A stretch of DNA of 64,000 nucleotides. It comes from Deinococcus arcticus (GTDB lineage Bacteria > Deinococcota > Deinococci > Deinococcales > Deinococcaceae). The first letter of the stretch is position 1, and every line of letters begins with the position of its first letter. Shown here piece by piece: positions 22,240 through 30,945 of this stretch. The translations under genes and the position numbers were made by a program. The stretch spans positions 124,001 to 188,000 of the forward strand of contig NZ_PYSV01000001.1 of assembly GCF_003028415.1 (NCBI RefSeq), in the 5' to 3' direction. The notes under the pieces were generated by a model. The model was not told where the DNA came from, ran no database searches, and was given only the letters and a program-made list of their open reading frames with translations.

Positions 22240-23190
22240 TTACTTCACCAGCCCGATGTCTTTCAGGATCTCGCGGGTGCGGTTGGCTTCCAGCTTCAGG
22301 AACACGTCGAACTTGCTGCCACTCATGTACAGGTCGGTCCAGTTGCGTGCCTTGAGCGTGTCCTTCCAGGCCTTGCTGGCGTGCAGCTTGTCCATGGCGG
22401 CCACCAGCGCGGCCTTTTCGCTGCCCGTCAGGCCCGGGGGGGCCACGATGCCGCGCCAGTTGGCCAGTTCCACGTTGTAGCCCTGCGATTTCATGGTGGG
22501 CACCGGAATACCGGCCTGCGCCTTGGGGGCACTCAGGCCCAGCGCCCGCAGCTTGCCCGCCTTGATCTGGGCCTCGAACTCGCCGTAGCCGGCCACGCCC
22601 GCCACCACCTGATTGCCCAGCAGGGCGGCCAGCGTCTCGCCGCCGCCGCTGAACGGCACGTAGTTCATCTTTTTGGGGTCCACGCCCGCCGCCTTGGCAA
22701 ACAGGCCCACCAGGATGTGGTCGGTGCCGCCCGCGCTGCCGCCAGCAAAGGCGAGGCTGGGGTTGGCCTTCCAGGCGGCCGCCAGATCGTCGAGCGTCTT
22801 GTGGGGGCTGCTGGCCGGCACCACGATCACCTCGTACTCGCCGGTCAGGCGGGCAATGGGGGTCACGCGGCTGAGGTCCACCTTCGAGCTGTTCGTCTGA
22901 ATGGCGCCCACCATCACCAGGCCCATGGTCATGAGCAGGTTGCCGTCACCCTTGCTGTTGTACAGCTGCGCCAGGCCAATGGTGCCGCCCGCGCCGGGCA
23001 CGTTGAACACCTGCACGCCCCGGGCAATACCCTCGCCCTGCAGCACCGTCTGAATGGCGCGGCTGGTCTGGTCCCAGCCGCCCCCCGGACTGGCGGGCGC
23101 CATGATGCGCAGGTTGTTCAGGCCCTGGGCCGGAGCCAGAGAGGTGGTCAGCAGCGCCGACAGAACAAGAACCGTGGGTTTCCATTTCAT
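22240..23190 (-). CDS. tctC: Tripartite tricarboxylate transporter substrate-binding protein
   Basis: A 316-aa secreted protein with a signal peptide ([23 protein letters not shown]). The mature domain opens [19 protein letters not shown], the classic TctC/Bug ligand loop, and continues with [22 protein letters not shown] sets the start. It captures a carboxylate for TctAB. It is first in its transcript and divergent from the histidine-kinase gene. The long gap before tctB may favour excess binding protein. Confidence 0.94.
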   Translation of the reverse strand: MKWKPTVLVLSALLTTSLAPAQGLNNLRIMAPASPGGGWDQTSRAIQTVLQGEGIARGVQVFNVPGAGGTIGLAQLYNSKGDGNLLMTMGLVMVGAIQTNSSKVDLSRVTPIARLTGEYEVIVVPASSPHKTLDDLAAAWKANPSLAFAGGSAGGTDHILVGLFAKAAGVDPKKMNYVPFSGGGETLAALLGNQVVAGVAGYGEFEAQIKAGKLRALGLSAPKAQAGIPVPTMKSQGYNVELANWRGIVAPPGLTGSEKAALVAAMDKLHASKAWKDTLKARNWTDLYMSGSKFDVFLKLEANRTREILKDIGLVK

Positions 23191-23305
23191 AGGGGACCTC
23201 CGAAGGGGCAGGGGTGGGCCGCTCACAGCTGAGCGGGCCGGACAGGCTGAATTGGGGTTACTCCGTCACGCTACGCCCGATCTGCCCTGTGAACAAGAGG
23301 TTTTT

Positions 23306-23343
23306 TGCGTGCTGCACGCAGGATGGTGCGCACGTAATGCACC
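23306..23343. promoter_or_regulatory. Palindromes in the tctC / two-component divergent region
   Basis: TGCGTGC-T-GCACGCA is a perfect 7-bp inverted repeat (23306-23320). GGTGC/GCACC arms follow at 23325-23343. These are candidate binding sites for the response regulator encoded just downstream, or for a repressor. Confidence 0.4.
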
Positions 23344-23391
23344 GCTGTGAACGCAGTGAACGAAACCCGGTGGCCGGGCGGGCCCAGCCCT

Positions 23392-23397
23392 TACACT
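23392..23397 (+). promoter_or_regulatory. -10 box TACACT for the two-component operon
   Basis: TANNNT box 13 nt before the ATG, implying a leader of only 6-7 nt. Confidence 0.45.
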
Positions 23398-23410
23398 TCG
23401 GAACACGATC

Positions 23411-24994
23411 ATGCTGCCCTTCTCCCGCCGCCCGAACCTGCAGGGCCGCCTGGTGCGCCTGCACCTGCTGGTGCTGTGCAGCATGACGGCCCTGCTGGTG
23501 CTGGTGCAGACCGCGCAGCTGTACCGCGAGGCCCGCGAGCGGCTGGGCGAACGGGCCCTGACCGCCAGCCGTCTGGTGGCGCAGCTGCCGCTGGTGGTGA
23601 GCGGCGCCCAGGCGGGCACCCAGAACCCGGCCCTGAACGCGCAGGTGAACCGGCTGCGCGCGCAGGCACAGGCCGATTTCATCGTGGTGGGCAACCGCGC
23701 TGGTATCCGGCTGGCGCACCCCCTGCCCGAGCGCCTGGGGCAGCCCATGGAGGGCGGGGACAACACGCTGCCCCTGGCGGGCCGCGAGGTGGTCAGTGTG
23801 GCCCGCGGCAGCCTGGGCCTGAGTGTGCGCGGCAAGGTGCCGGTGTGGCGCGGCGGGGTGCCGGGCACCCAGGTGGTGGGGGTGGTCAGTACCGGCTACC
23901 TGATGCCGCAGGTGTGGCATCTGGTGCAGGGCGCGCTGGTGAGCCTGCTGCCCTGGTTTGTGCTGGCGCTGGGGCTGGGCAGTGCCGGGGCCGTGTGGGC
24001 GGCCCGGCGCCTGCGCGCCGAGATTCTGAACCTGGAACCGGAACAGATTGCGGCCCTGGCGCAGCAGCAGCGCGCGGTGCTGGCGGCGCTGCGCGAGGGG
24101 GTGCTGGCGGTGGACCGGGCCGGAGAGGTGATTCTGACCAGTGCGCGGGCCGTGAGCCTGCTGGGGGGCGCCGGCGCCCCGGCGCCGCTGACGGCCCTGT
24201 GGCCGGAACTGGCCGAACTGACTGCCGCGCACCCGCCGGGCCGGGCCCAGAATCTGGAGCTTCGGCTGCGCGGTCAACCCGTGCTGGTGAACCTGGAACC
24301 GCTGGAGGGCGGCGGCTTCGTGGCGGGCTTCCGCGACCGGGCCGAGGCCCTGGCCCTGGCCGAGGAACTCACCCACGCCCGGGGCTTCGTGGACGTGCTG
24401 CGGGCCCAGACGCACGAATACCAGAACCGCCTGCATGTGCTCTCTGGCCTGCTGCAACTGGGCCGGGGCGAGGAAGCGCTGCGGGTCCTGAACGCCGAGA
24501 TTCACGCCGACGCCCAGTTCCGGCAGCTGCTGCGTGACGTGCAGGTGCCCCGGCTGGTGGCGCTGCTGGCGGGCAAGCGTGAGCGGGCCCAGGAACTGGG
24601 CATTGAGTTTCAGGTGGCCGAGGGCAGCAGCCTGGGCCCGGTCTGGGAGCGGCATGCCGATACACTGGTGAGTGCCGTGGGCAACCTGACCGAGAACGCC
24701 TTTGAAGCCCTGGCGGGCGCGCCCGGGCAGGTGACCGTGCTGATTGGCGAGGACCCGGAGGGCATGCAGCTGGAGGTGGAAGATACGGGCCCGGGGGTGC
24801 CTGAGAACCTGTCAGGTACGCTGTACACCCAGGGCGCCAGCAGCAAGGGCGAGGGCCGGGGCTACGGCCTGCACGGCGTGGTGACCCGGGTGGCCGCGCT
24901 GGGCGGGCAGGTGCGCCACACCCGGCGCGGGGCCCGCACCGTCTTTCAGCTGAGCCTGCCGGCGCCGCAGCTGCCGGCCCGGGGGGAGGCGTGA
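23411..24994 (+). CDS. Sensor histidine kinase, CitA/DcuS/DctS-like
   Basis: A 527-aa membrane kinase. TM1 spans about 17-37, a periplasmic sensor domain of about 130 residues follows, and TM2 is at about 175-200. Next come a cytoplasmic PAS-like region and the SpoOB-type phospho-acceptor helix [18 protein letters not shown] (His335). The ATPase domain has N box [10 protein letters not shown] and G boxes DTGPGVPE and GRGYGLHG. This class senses C4- or tricarboxylates outside the cell and usually controls the adjacent carboxylate transporter, here tctCBA. The stop overlaps the next start. Confidence 0.92.
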   Translation: MLPFSRRPNLQGRLVRLHLLVLCSMTALLVLVQTAQLYREARERLGERALTASRLVAQLPLVVSGAQAGTQNPALNAQVNRLRAQAQADFIVVGNRAGIRLAHPLPERLGQPMEGGDNTLPLAGREVVSVARGSLGLSVRGKVPVWRGGVPGTQVVGVVSTGYLMPQVWHLVQGALVSLLPWFVLALGLGSAGAVWAARRLRAEILNLEPEQIAALAQQQRAVLAALREGVLAVDRAGEVILTSARAVSLLGGAGAPAPLTALWPELAELTAAHPPGRAQNLELRLRGQPVLVNLEPLEGGGFVAGFRDRAEALALAEELTHARGFVDVLRAQTHEYQNRLHVLSGLLQLGRGEEALRVLNAEIHADAQFRQLLRDVQVPRLVALLAGKRERAQELGIEFQVAEGSSLGPVWERHADTLVSAVGNLTENAFEALAGAPGQVTVLIGEDPEGMQLEVEDTGPGVPENLSGTLYTQGASSKGEGRGYGLHGVVTRVAALGGQVRHTRRGARTVFQLSLPAPQLPARGEA

Positions 24995-25695
24995 ACCCGG
25001 TGGCCCGCGTGCGGGTGCTGCTGGTGGAAGATGACCTGCGGGTGGCCCGCGTGAACCGCGATCTGCTGGAACGTGACCCGGACGTACATGTGGTGGGCAG
25101 CGCCGCCACCTGTGCCCAGGGCGACGCGCTGGCCCAGGCCCTGAACCCGGACCTGATCCTGCTGGATGTCCACCTGCCCGACGGCAGCGGCCTGGGCCTG
25201 CTGCGGCACTGGCGCGGCCTGGGCCGCATGACCGACGTGGCGCTCATCACCGCTGCCGACGATGAGGCCAGCGTGCGCCTGGCGCTGGCCCACGGCGCCT
25301 TCGATTACCTCATCAAGCCGTTCACAGGGGCCCGGCTGGCCGACCTGATTGCCCGGCACCGCGCGCGCCGCCTGCCGGGCCCGGGCGCGGCCAGCCGCCT
25401 GGACCAGGGCCGCCTGGACCGGCTGCTGGGGCTGAGCCCACCGGCCCCTGGACCGCTACCACGCGGCATTGATCCACACACCCTGGAGCGCGTGGCGCAG
25501 GCGCTGGGCGTCAGTGCCGGGCCCGTAACGGCCGAGGAGATCGGTGAACGGGTGGGCCTGAGCCGGGTGACGGCGTGGCGCTATCTGGAACATCTGGTGC
25601 GCAGCGGGCAGGCCGCCCTGGACCACCAGTACGGACAGGCGGGGCGCCCGGTCAAGCTGTACCGCGCCCTGCCGCCGGGGGGGGCCGGCGGCTGA
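24991..25695 (+). CDS. Response regulator, CitB/DpiA family
   Basis: A 234-aa protein. The receiver domain (about 5-125) has acidic pair VEDD, phospho-acceptor Asp59 in [13 protein letters not shown] and conserved Lys in YLIKPF. The C-terminal domain has the helix-turn-helix [22 protein letters not shown] seen in CitB-type regulators. The GTG start overlaps the kinase TGA as GTGA, behind GGGGGGAGG. It probably activates the divergent tctCBA genes. Confidence 0.93.
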   Translation: MNPVARVRVLLVEDDLRVARVNRDLLERDPDVHVVGSAATCAQGDALAQALNPDLILLDVHLPDGSGLGLLRHWRGLGRMTDVALITAADDEASVRLALAHGAFDYLIKPFTGARLADLIARHRARRLPGPGAASRLDQGRLDRLLGLSPPAPGPLPRGIDPHTLERVAQALGVSAGPVTAEEIGERVGLSRVTAWRYLEHLVRSGQAALDHQYGQAGRPVKLYRALPPGGAGG

Positions 25696-25711
25696 GCCGG
25701 CCAGCGCCCCC

Positions 25712-25814
25712 TGATACGAGTTCCGAAACATTCCGTTACACATGATGGAATCGTCCTGACAAGAGGAAACAGGAAAGAATGCGGATGTCTGGAAACGGAC
25801 GGCAGTCCGTATGA
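25712..25814 (+). repeat. 103-bp dispersed repeat, copy 2
   Basis: Same length and ends as the copy at 8938-9040; the last 20 bp are nearly identical. The central hairpin is kept as ATTCCGT/ATGGAAT although its sequence differs. It lies in the spacer after the response-regulator gene. Confidence 0.85.
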
Positions 25815-25872
25815 GCCTTCCGCTTTGCCCTCAACCTGGACCGGGCGCCCAATGTCCGCACGTGCACTTGCC

Positions 25873-25878
25873 TACACT
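25873..25878 (+). promoter_or_regulatory. -10 box TACACT for the GHSQG lipoprotein gene
   Basis: TANNNT box 8 nt upstream of the ATG at 25887. Confidence 0.55.
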
Positions 25879-25886
25879 GGGACCCC

Positions 25887-26759
25887 ATGCGGGCGCGACG
25901 TGTTCTGATTCTGGTCTTCATGGCGCTGCTGGCGGGGTGCACGCCGCGTCTGACGGTGCGCCCCGCGCAGACGCCGGCCCTGAATCTGGCCGGGCCGGTG
26001 CCCGACGTGGTGCTGCTGAGTGTATCGGGCCGCTGCGGCGTGCCCTGCGAGGCCCCGCACGACAACTGGGATTACCTGACCTCGCGCGGCACGGTGGACC
26101 GCGTGGCGCAGGTGCTGAGTGCCCAGGGCCTGCGGGTGCAGGTGGCGGGCTACGCCAGCCATCCGCAGGCGCGCTTTTCCTCTGCGCTGGTGCCGGCGCC
26201 CCAGCGGGGCTTTGCCGCCCTGCAGGCCGACCTGAACACGCTGGCAGCCACGTGGCTGCGCGGCGCCCGGCCGCCCCGGCTGGTGCTGCTGGGCCACTCG
26301 CAGGGTTCGGCGTGGCTGCATCACCTCGCGCGGGTCAACCCCCAGGTCACCTTCGACGTGCAGATTGACCTGGACGGCATCTGTCTGGCCTGGGCAACAG
26401 ATTTTGGCCGCCTTGCGCGTGACCTGAACCTGCCTGTGTCCCTGCTGGAAGCCTGCGACACCTTCCGGGTGGTGGGCCGCAGCGTGAGCGGCAAGGATGT
26501 GGTGTGGCCCAACGTGCGCGTGAATCTGGAGGTGCAGAGCCAGCGCCTGCCCACCCTGGACGCCCAGGGGTTCCCGGTGAATTACCTGTTCGAGCTGGCG
26601 CCCAACGTGCGCCTGGACGGCGGGCGCAGCGGTATTGAGCGCTTCGTCTCGGCGCGCGAGGACCACAGCGCCGTCACCCGCCCCGGCAGCGAGGCGCTGG
26701 CCTGGGTCACGGCCCGGCTTTCCGCCCTGGCCAGCGAGTGGGAGCCGGCCGCTCCCTAA
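25887..26759 (+). CDS. Lipoprotein with alpha/beta-hydrolase fold
   Basis: A 290-aa protein. The signal peptide ends with lipobox LLAGC (Cys18), so it should be membrane-anchored outside the cytoplasm. The nucleophile elbow [13 protein letters not shown] contains Ser in GHSQG, as in lipases and PE-PPE-like hydrolases. A late His in AREDHSAVT could complete the triad. Four cysteines are near the start and middle ([24 protein letters not shown]). Substrate unknown. Leaderless ATG start; convergent with the next gene, with a 4-bp overlap of the ends. Confidence 0.75.
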   Translation: MRARRVLILVFMALLAGCTPRLTVRPAQTPALNLAGPVPDVVLLSVSGRCGVPCEAPHDNWDYLTSRGTVDRVAQVLSAQGLRVQVAGYASHPQARFSSALVPAPQRGFAALQADLNTLAATWLRGARPPRLVLLGHSQGSAWLHHLARVNPQVTFDVQIDLDGICLAWATDFGRLARDLNLPVSLLEACDTFRVVGRSVSGKDVVWPNVRVNLEVQSQRLPTLDAQGFPVNYLFELAPNVRLDGGRSGIERFVSAREDHSAVTRPGSEALAWVTARLSALASEWEPAAP

Positions 26760-27151
26760 CCCGTCACCCCGGCCAGCCAGGCCTGCGCGGCGTCGGCGTC
26801 CAGCACCTGCGCGCCGCGTTCAGGCGGAAACCAGCGCAGCAGGCGCTGCAGGTCCTCTGGGGCTGCCTCTGCTGCGCCAAAAATCACCTTGTGGTCGCCG
26901 TCTTGCAGGTGCAGCAGCCCGCTGGGGGCCGCTTCAATCTGCTCGCCAGCGGGCCGGGGCGGGCCCAGCCACACCGCGTCCACCTCGGCGCCGTCGGCGG
27001 GGTTCAGGGTGCCGGGCAGGCAGCCGTAATTGACCGGGGCTGCCTGGGCTTCGGTGCGCAGCACTTCCAGCGCCGCGCCGCGCCACACGAAGCGCTCGCG
27101 GGTGCCGGCGGTCCATTCCACCACCCCGCGCCAGGCCCGGGGGGCGCTCAA
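26756..27151 (-). CDS. Inorganic-pyrophosphatase-like protein, short
   Basis: A 131-aa protein. The stretch [20 protein letters not shown] matches the soluble family-I pyrophosphatase pattern (NYGxIPxT...DGDPLD), and [13 protein letters not shown] resembles the later metal-binding Asp/Lys segment. True enzymes are about 170-200 aa, so this is truncated at the N-terminus and some metal ligands differ. It may be a degenerate or specialised homologue acting on another phosphoanhydride. It is second in a two-gene unit with a lipoprotein (4-bp overlap). Confidence 0.6.
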   Translation of the reverse strand: MSAPRAWRGVVEWTAGTRERFVWRGAALEVLRTEAQAAPVNYGCLPGTLNPADGAEVDAVWLGPPRPAGEQIEAAPSGLLHLQDGDHKVIFGAAEAAPEDLQRLLRWFPPERGAQVLDADAAQAWLAGVTG

Positions 27152-27516
27152 GGCTGCACCTCGTACAGTTCCACCTGCCGCAGCACGGCGCCGCCAAACG
27201 ACAGCACCGCGCGGTAGGCGCCCTTCTCCGGCGCGCGCAGGGTGAAGGTGGCCCGGCGCTGCGCCGCGTCCAGATACACGCTGTCGGTGCCCAGCGGCGC
27301 CGCGCCGTTAAACCACGCCACCCCCAGGTAGCCGGGTTCAAAGCGGCCGTCCACCTGGGCCTGCAGCCGCAGGGTCTCGCCGTCGCGGGTCAGGCTGGCC
27401 TGGGTGATGCGGGCGGGCAGCTGCGGCTCGATCTGCGGCGGAATCAGGGGCACGAAATTGTAGCGGCACGCGCCCAGGGCGGGCGCCAGCAGCAGGCACA
27501 GGAGGAGGGCGCGCAT
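27148..27516 (-). CDS. Small putative lipoprotein
   Basis: A 122-aa protein: [17 protein letters not shown] has a lipobox LGAC (Cys17). The mature part reads as a single beta-rich domain ([17 protein letters not shown] ... [13 protein letters not shown]), possibly Ig-like. No family recognised. It has a leaderless start behind TAGAGT and overlaps the pyrophosphatase-like gene by 4 bp. Confidence 0.7.
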   Translation of the reverse strand: MRALLLCLLLAPALGACRYNFVPLIPPQIEPQLPARITQASLTRDGETLRLQAQVDGRFEPGYLGVAWFNGAAPLGTDSVYLDAAQRRATFTLRAPEKGAYRAVLSFGGAVLRQVELYEVQP

Positions 27517-27523
27517 GGGGGCA

Positions 27524-27529
27524 ACTCTA
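27524..27529 (-). promoter_or_regulatory. -10 box TAGAGT for the small lipoprotein gene
   Basis: TANNNT box 7 nt upstream of the ATG at 27516. Confidence 0.55.
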
Positions 27530-27565
27530 GAGCATGGACCCAGGGCGCGCCTTGCCCCCGGTCCC

Positions 27566-28462
<897 letters not shown>

Positions 28463-28469
28463 GCCCGGC

Positions 28470-28475
28470 AGCCTA
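28470..28475 (-). promoter_or_regulatory. -10 box TAGGCT for the lipoprotein esterase
   Basis: TANNNT box 7 nt upstream of the ATG at 28462. Confidence 0.55.
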
Positions 28476-28593
28476 AAGGGGGCGGGCGGCCACGGGTGAG
28501 GCGGCGGGCACACTCTGTCTTGAGCCGTTCTCCATGCTTTGCCGGACCGGGCCCCTGCGTGCGGGCGCACACTCCGCGCCGGCCCCCGGGCGC

Positions 28594-28599
28594 TACCCT
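28594..28599 (+). promoter_or_regulatory. -10 box TACCCT for the lycopene cyclase
   Basis: TANNNT box 7 nt upstream of the ATG at 28607. Confidence 0.55.
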
Positions 28600-28606
28600 G
28601 CCGGGG

Positions 28607-30067
28607 ATGCCGCCAGCGCCCCCGCCTGTGACCGATGTGCTGCTGATTGGCGGTGGCCCGGCGGCCCTGGCCCTGGCGGCGGCGCTGGCCCCGCAGGGCC
28701 TGAGCGTGCGCGTGGTGGCCCCCCACCCCCCGCGCACTCCTGCGCCCACCTACGGCGCGTGGCTGGACGACCTGCCGGCCTGGGCACAGGGGTGCGCGGC
28801 GCAGGTATGGAGCGACGTGCGGGTGTACACCGGCCCTGCCCCCACCCCGCTGCTGCGGCCCTACGGCCTGCTGGACAACGCGCGGCTGCTGCGGGCGCTG
28901 CTGGACCGCACAGGCGACGCGCTCACCTGGACGGTGGGGCAGGTGAGAGGGGCGCAGCGGGAAGGAGACGCCTGGACCGTACACGGCGCCGGGGGCGAGC
29001 ACTGGCCCGCGCGGGTGGTGGTGGACGCCAGCGGCCACGCGCCCGCCCTGCGCCGGCCCCAGCACCCCGGCGGCGCGGCCCTGCAGACCGCGTACGGGGT
29101 GGTGGGCCGCTTTGCCCGCCCGCCGTGCGCGCCCGGCAGCATGGTCTGGATGGATTACCGCACCCCCCACGGCCCGGAAGGAGACGCCACCTTTCTGTAC
29201 GCCATGCACCTGGGCGGCGACCGCTATTTCGTGGAGGAAACCAGCCTGATTGCGCGCCCCGCGCCCAGCCGCGCGTGGCTGCGCGCGCGTCTGGCCGCCC
29301 GCCTGGCCGCCCAGGGCACCCCACTGGCACACACCGAGACCGAGGAATGGGTGGCCTTTCCCATGAACGCGGCGGCCCCCGCGCCGTCCGGGCCGCTGGC
29401 CTACGGCGCGGCGGGCGGGCTGGTGCATCCCATCAGCGGCTTTCAGGTGGCCGGGGCGCTGAACATGGCGCCGCAGGTGGCCGGGGCCCTGGCCGGGGCG
29501 CTGCGGGCGGGCGCCGACCCCCACGCGGCCGGCTGGGCGGCGCTGTGGTCCCCGGAGCGCCGGGCGGCGCGCGCGGTGCATCTGCTGGGGGTGCAGGCCC
29601 TGCTGAACCTGCCCCCCCAGGCCCTGCCGGCCTTTTTTGGAGCATTCTTTGCGCTGCCCCCGGCCCAGTGGCGCGCCTTTCTGGCCCCCGACACCCCGGC
29701 GGGCCCGCTGGCGCGCACCATGCTGCGGCTGTTCGCGGCGCTGCCGGGCCGGGTGCGCCTGCCGCTGGCGCGCGCGGCGCTGGCGCAGCCCGGCACCAGC
29801 GTGCAGGCCCTGGCAGCGTCTCTGAAGGGGCCTTCTGGGCCTTCCCATCCACAGGCCGGCTGGGCACGCCACCCTGGGCCCATGACCAACCCCGATCACG
29901 CCGACCACACCATCCGCCGCCACGAGGACACCGACCAGCACGAGGTGATTGAAGACGGCATGCAGGGCGCCACCGGCAGCACCGACGCCAACGGCCTGGA
30001 CCAGGGCGCCGATCTGGCCGAGAAGGTGCGGGAACTGCGCGAGAACCTGGGCGGCGGCCCCGAGTAA
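28607..30067 (+). CDS. Lycopene cyclase (CrtL type) with in-frame C-terminal extension
   Basis: A 486-aa FAD-linked enzyme that cyclises lycopene ends on the route to deinoxanthin-like carotenoids. The N-terminal dinucleotide fold reads [29 protein letters not shown] and [17 protein letters not shown] are cyclase hallmarks. Known homologues are about 400 aa. Here the frame runs on without a stop through Met426 (29882) into about 61 acidic residues ([19 protein letters not shown], ending [10 protein letters not shown]) that look like a separate small protein. Either the two are fused or a small gene starts at 29882 inside the frame. Start chosen at ATG 28607 with a leaderless TACCCT box. Confidence 0.85.
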   Translation: MPPAPPPVTDVLLIGGGPAALALAAALAPQGLSVRVVAPHPPRTPAPTYGAWLDDLPAWAQGCAAQVWSDVRVYTGPAPTPLLRPYGLLDNARLLRALLDRTGDALTWTVGQVRGAQREGDAWTVHGAGGEHWPARVVVDASGHAPALRRPQHPGGAALQTAYGVVGRFARPPCAPGSMVWMDYRTPHGPEGDATFLYAMHLGGDRYFVEETSLIARPAPSRAWLRARLAARLAAQGTPLAHTETEEWVAFPMNAAAPAPSGPLAYGAAGGLVHPISGFQVAGALNMAPQVAGALAGALRAGADPHAAGWAALWSPERRAARAVHLLGVQALLNLPPQALPAFFGAFFALPPAQWRAFLAPDTPAGPLARTMLRLFAALPGRVRLPLARAALAQPGTSVQALAASLKGPSGPSHPQAGWARHPGPMTNPDHADHTIRRHEDTDQHEVIEDGMQGATGSTDANGLDQGADLAEKVRELRENLGGGPE

Positions 30068-30213
30068 GGTCGGCAGGGCGGGGGATTCCTCGCGTCTGCC
30101 CAGCACCTCAGTCAGCATCTGCAAAGCCGTCTTCGCCCCCTTCGGCCGCTTGGTCTGAGGGGGCCCCGGCTATGCTGTGCCGCGCCCACACGGACCGCCC
30201 ACCTTCTCCCGCC

Positions 30214-30219
30214 TATACT
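30214..30219 (+). promoter_or_regulatory. -10 box TATACT for sdaAB
   Basis: Near-consensus -10 box 6 nt upstream of the ATG at 30226, a clear leaderless promoter. Confidence 0.7.
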
Positions 30220-30225
30220 CGCCGC

Positions 30226-30891
30226 ATGTCCCTTCTCGACATGATTGGCCCCGTCATGATCGGGCCCAGCAGCAGCCACACGGCGGGGGCGTGCCGCCTG
30301 GGGCTGGTGGCCCACCACCTGCTGGGCGAGGCCCCCCGGCAGGCGCATATTGGCCTGCACGCCTCGTTTGCCAAGACCGGGCGCGGCCACGGCACGCACC
30401 TCGCCCTGATTGCGGGGCTGCTGGGCTACCGCCCCGACGACGAGCGCCTGCCCCAGGCCTTCGAGCAGGCCCAGGCGGCCGGCATGGCCTTTGAATTCCA
30501 CGACGCCGATCTGGGCGATGTGCACCCCAACACCGCGCGCCTGGAGGTGAAGGGCGAACAGGGCGAGCTGAGCGTGCAGGGCAGTTCCACGGGCGGCGGC
30601 GTGATTCAGGTGACGCAGGTGCAGGGCCTGGGCGTGAATTTCAGCGGCGCCAGTCCCACGGTGCTGCTGCGCTACCCGGACGCCGTGGGCATGATTGCCC
30701 GGGTGGCCAGCACGGTGGCGGCCGACGGCGTGAACATTGCCACCCTGACCTGCACCCGGCAGACACGCGGCGGGCAGGCGCTGCTGGCCATTGAGCTGGA
30801 CCAGCCCCTGAGCCCCGAGGCGCTGGCGTTTCTGGGCCGCTGGCCCGACATGCACTGGGTCCGGCTGCTGCCCAAACTGATGGACGGCTAA
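30226..30891 (+). CDS. sdaAB: L-serine dehydratase, beta subunit
   Basis: A 221-aa subunit of the iron-sulfur L-serine dehydratase that turns serine into pyruvate and ammonia. The motif [21 protein letters not shown] opens the protein, and an ACT domain ([19 protein letters not shown]) forms the C-terminus and probably senses serine. The catalytic alpha subunit is encoded 13 kb away (43320), whereas the two usually adjoin. The start at 30226 is supported by TATACT. Confidence 0.94.
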   Translation: MSLLDMIGPVMIGPSSSHTAGACRLGLVAHHLLGEAPRQAHIGLHASFAKTGRGHGTHLALIAGLLGYRPDDERLPQAFEQAQAAGMAFEFHDADLGDVHPNTARLEVKGEQGELSVQGSSTGGGVIQVTQVQGLGVNFSGASPTVLLRYPDAVGMIARVASTVAADGVNIATLTCTRQTRGGQALLAIELDQPLSPEALAFLGRWPDMHWVRLLPKLMDG

Positions 30892-30930
30892 AGGAAGGGG
30901 GGTGTGAGGATTCTGTGGTAGGCGGCGCCC

Positions 30931-30936
30931 TATGGT
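30931..30936 (+). promoter_or_regulatory. Possible -10 box TATGGT for the GGDEF-EAL gene
   Basis: TANNNT box 9 nt before the GTG at 30946, the longest such spacing in the window. Confidence 0.35.
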
Positions 30937-30945
30937 GGCCGCAGC

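Noticed and set aside
22192..22240. Possible third copy of the 103-bp repeat next to the tctC stop (GACGGCAGTGCGT)
   Set aside because: Only about a dozen bases match and the hairpin is absent; could be chance.
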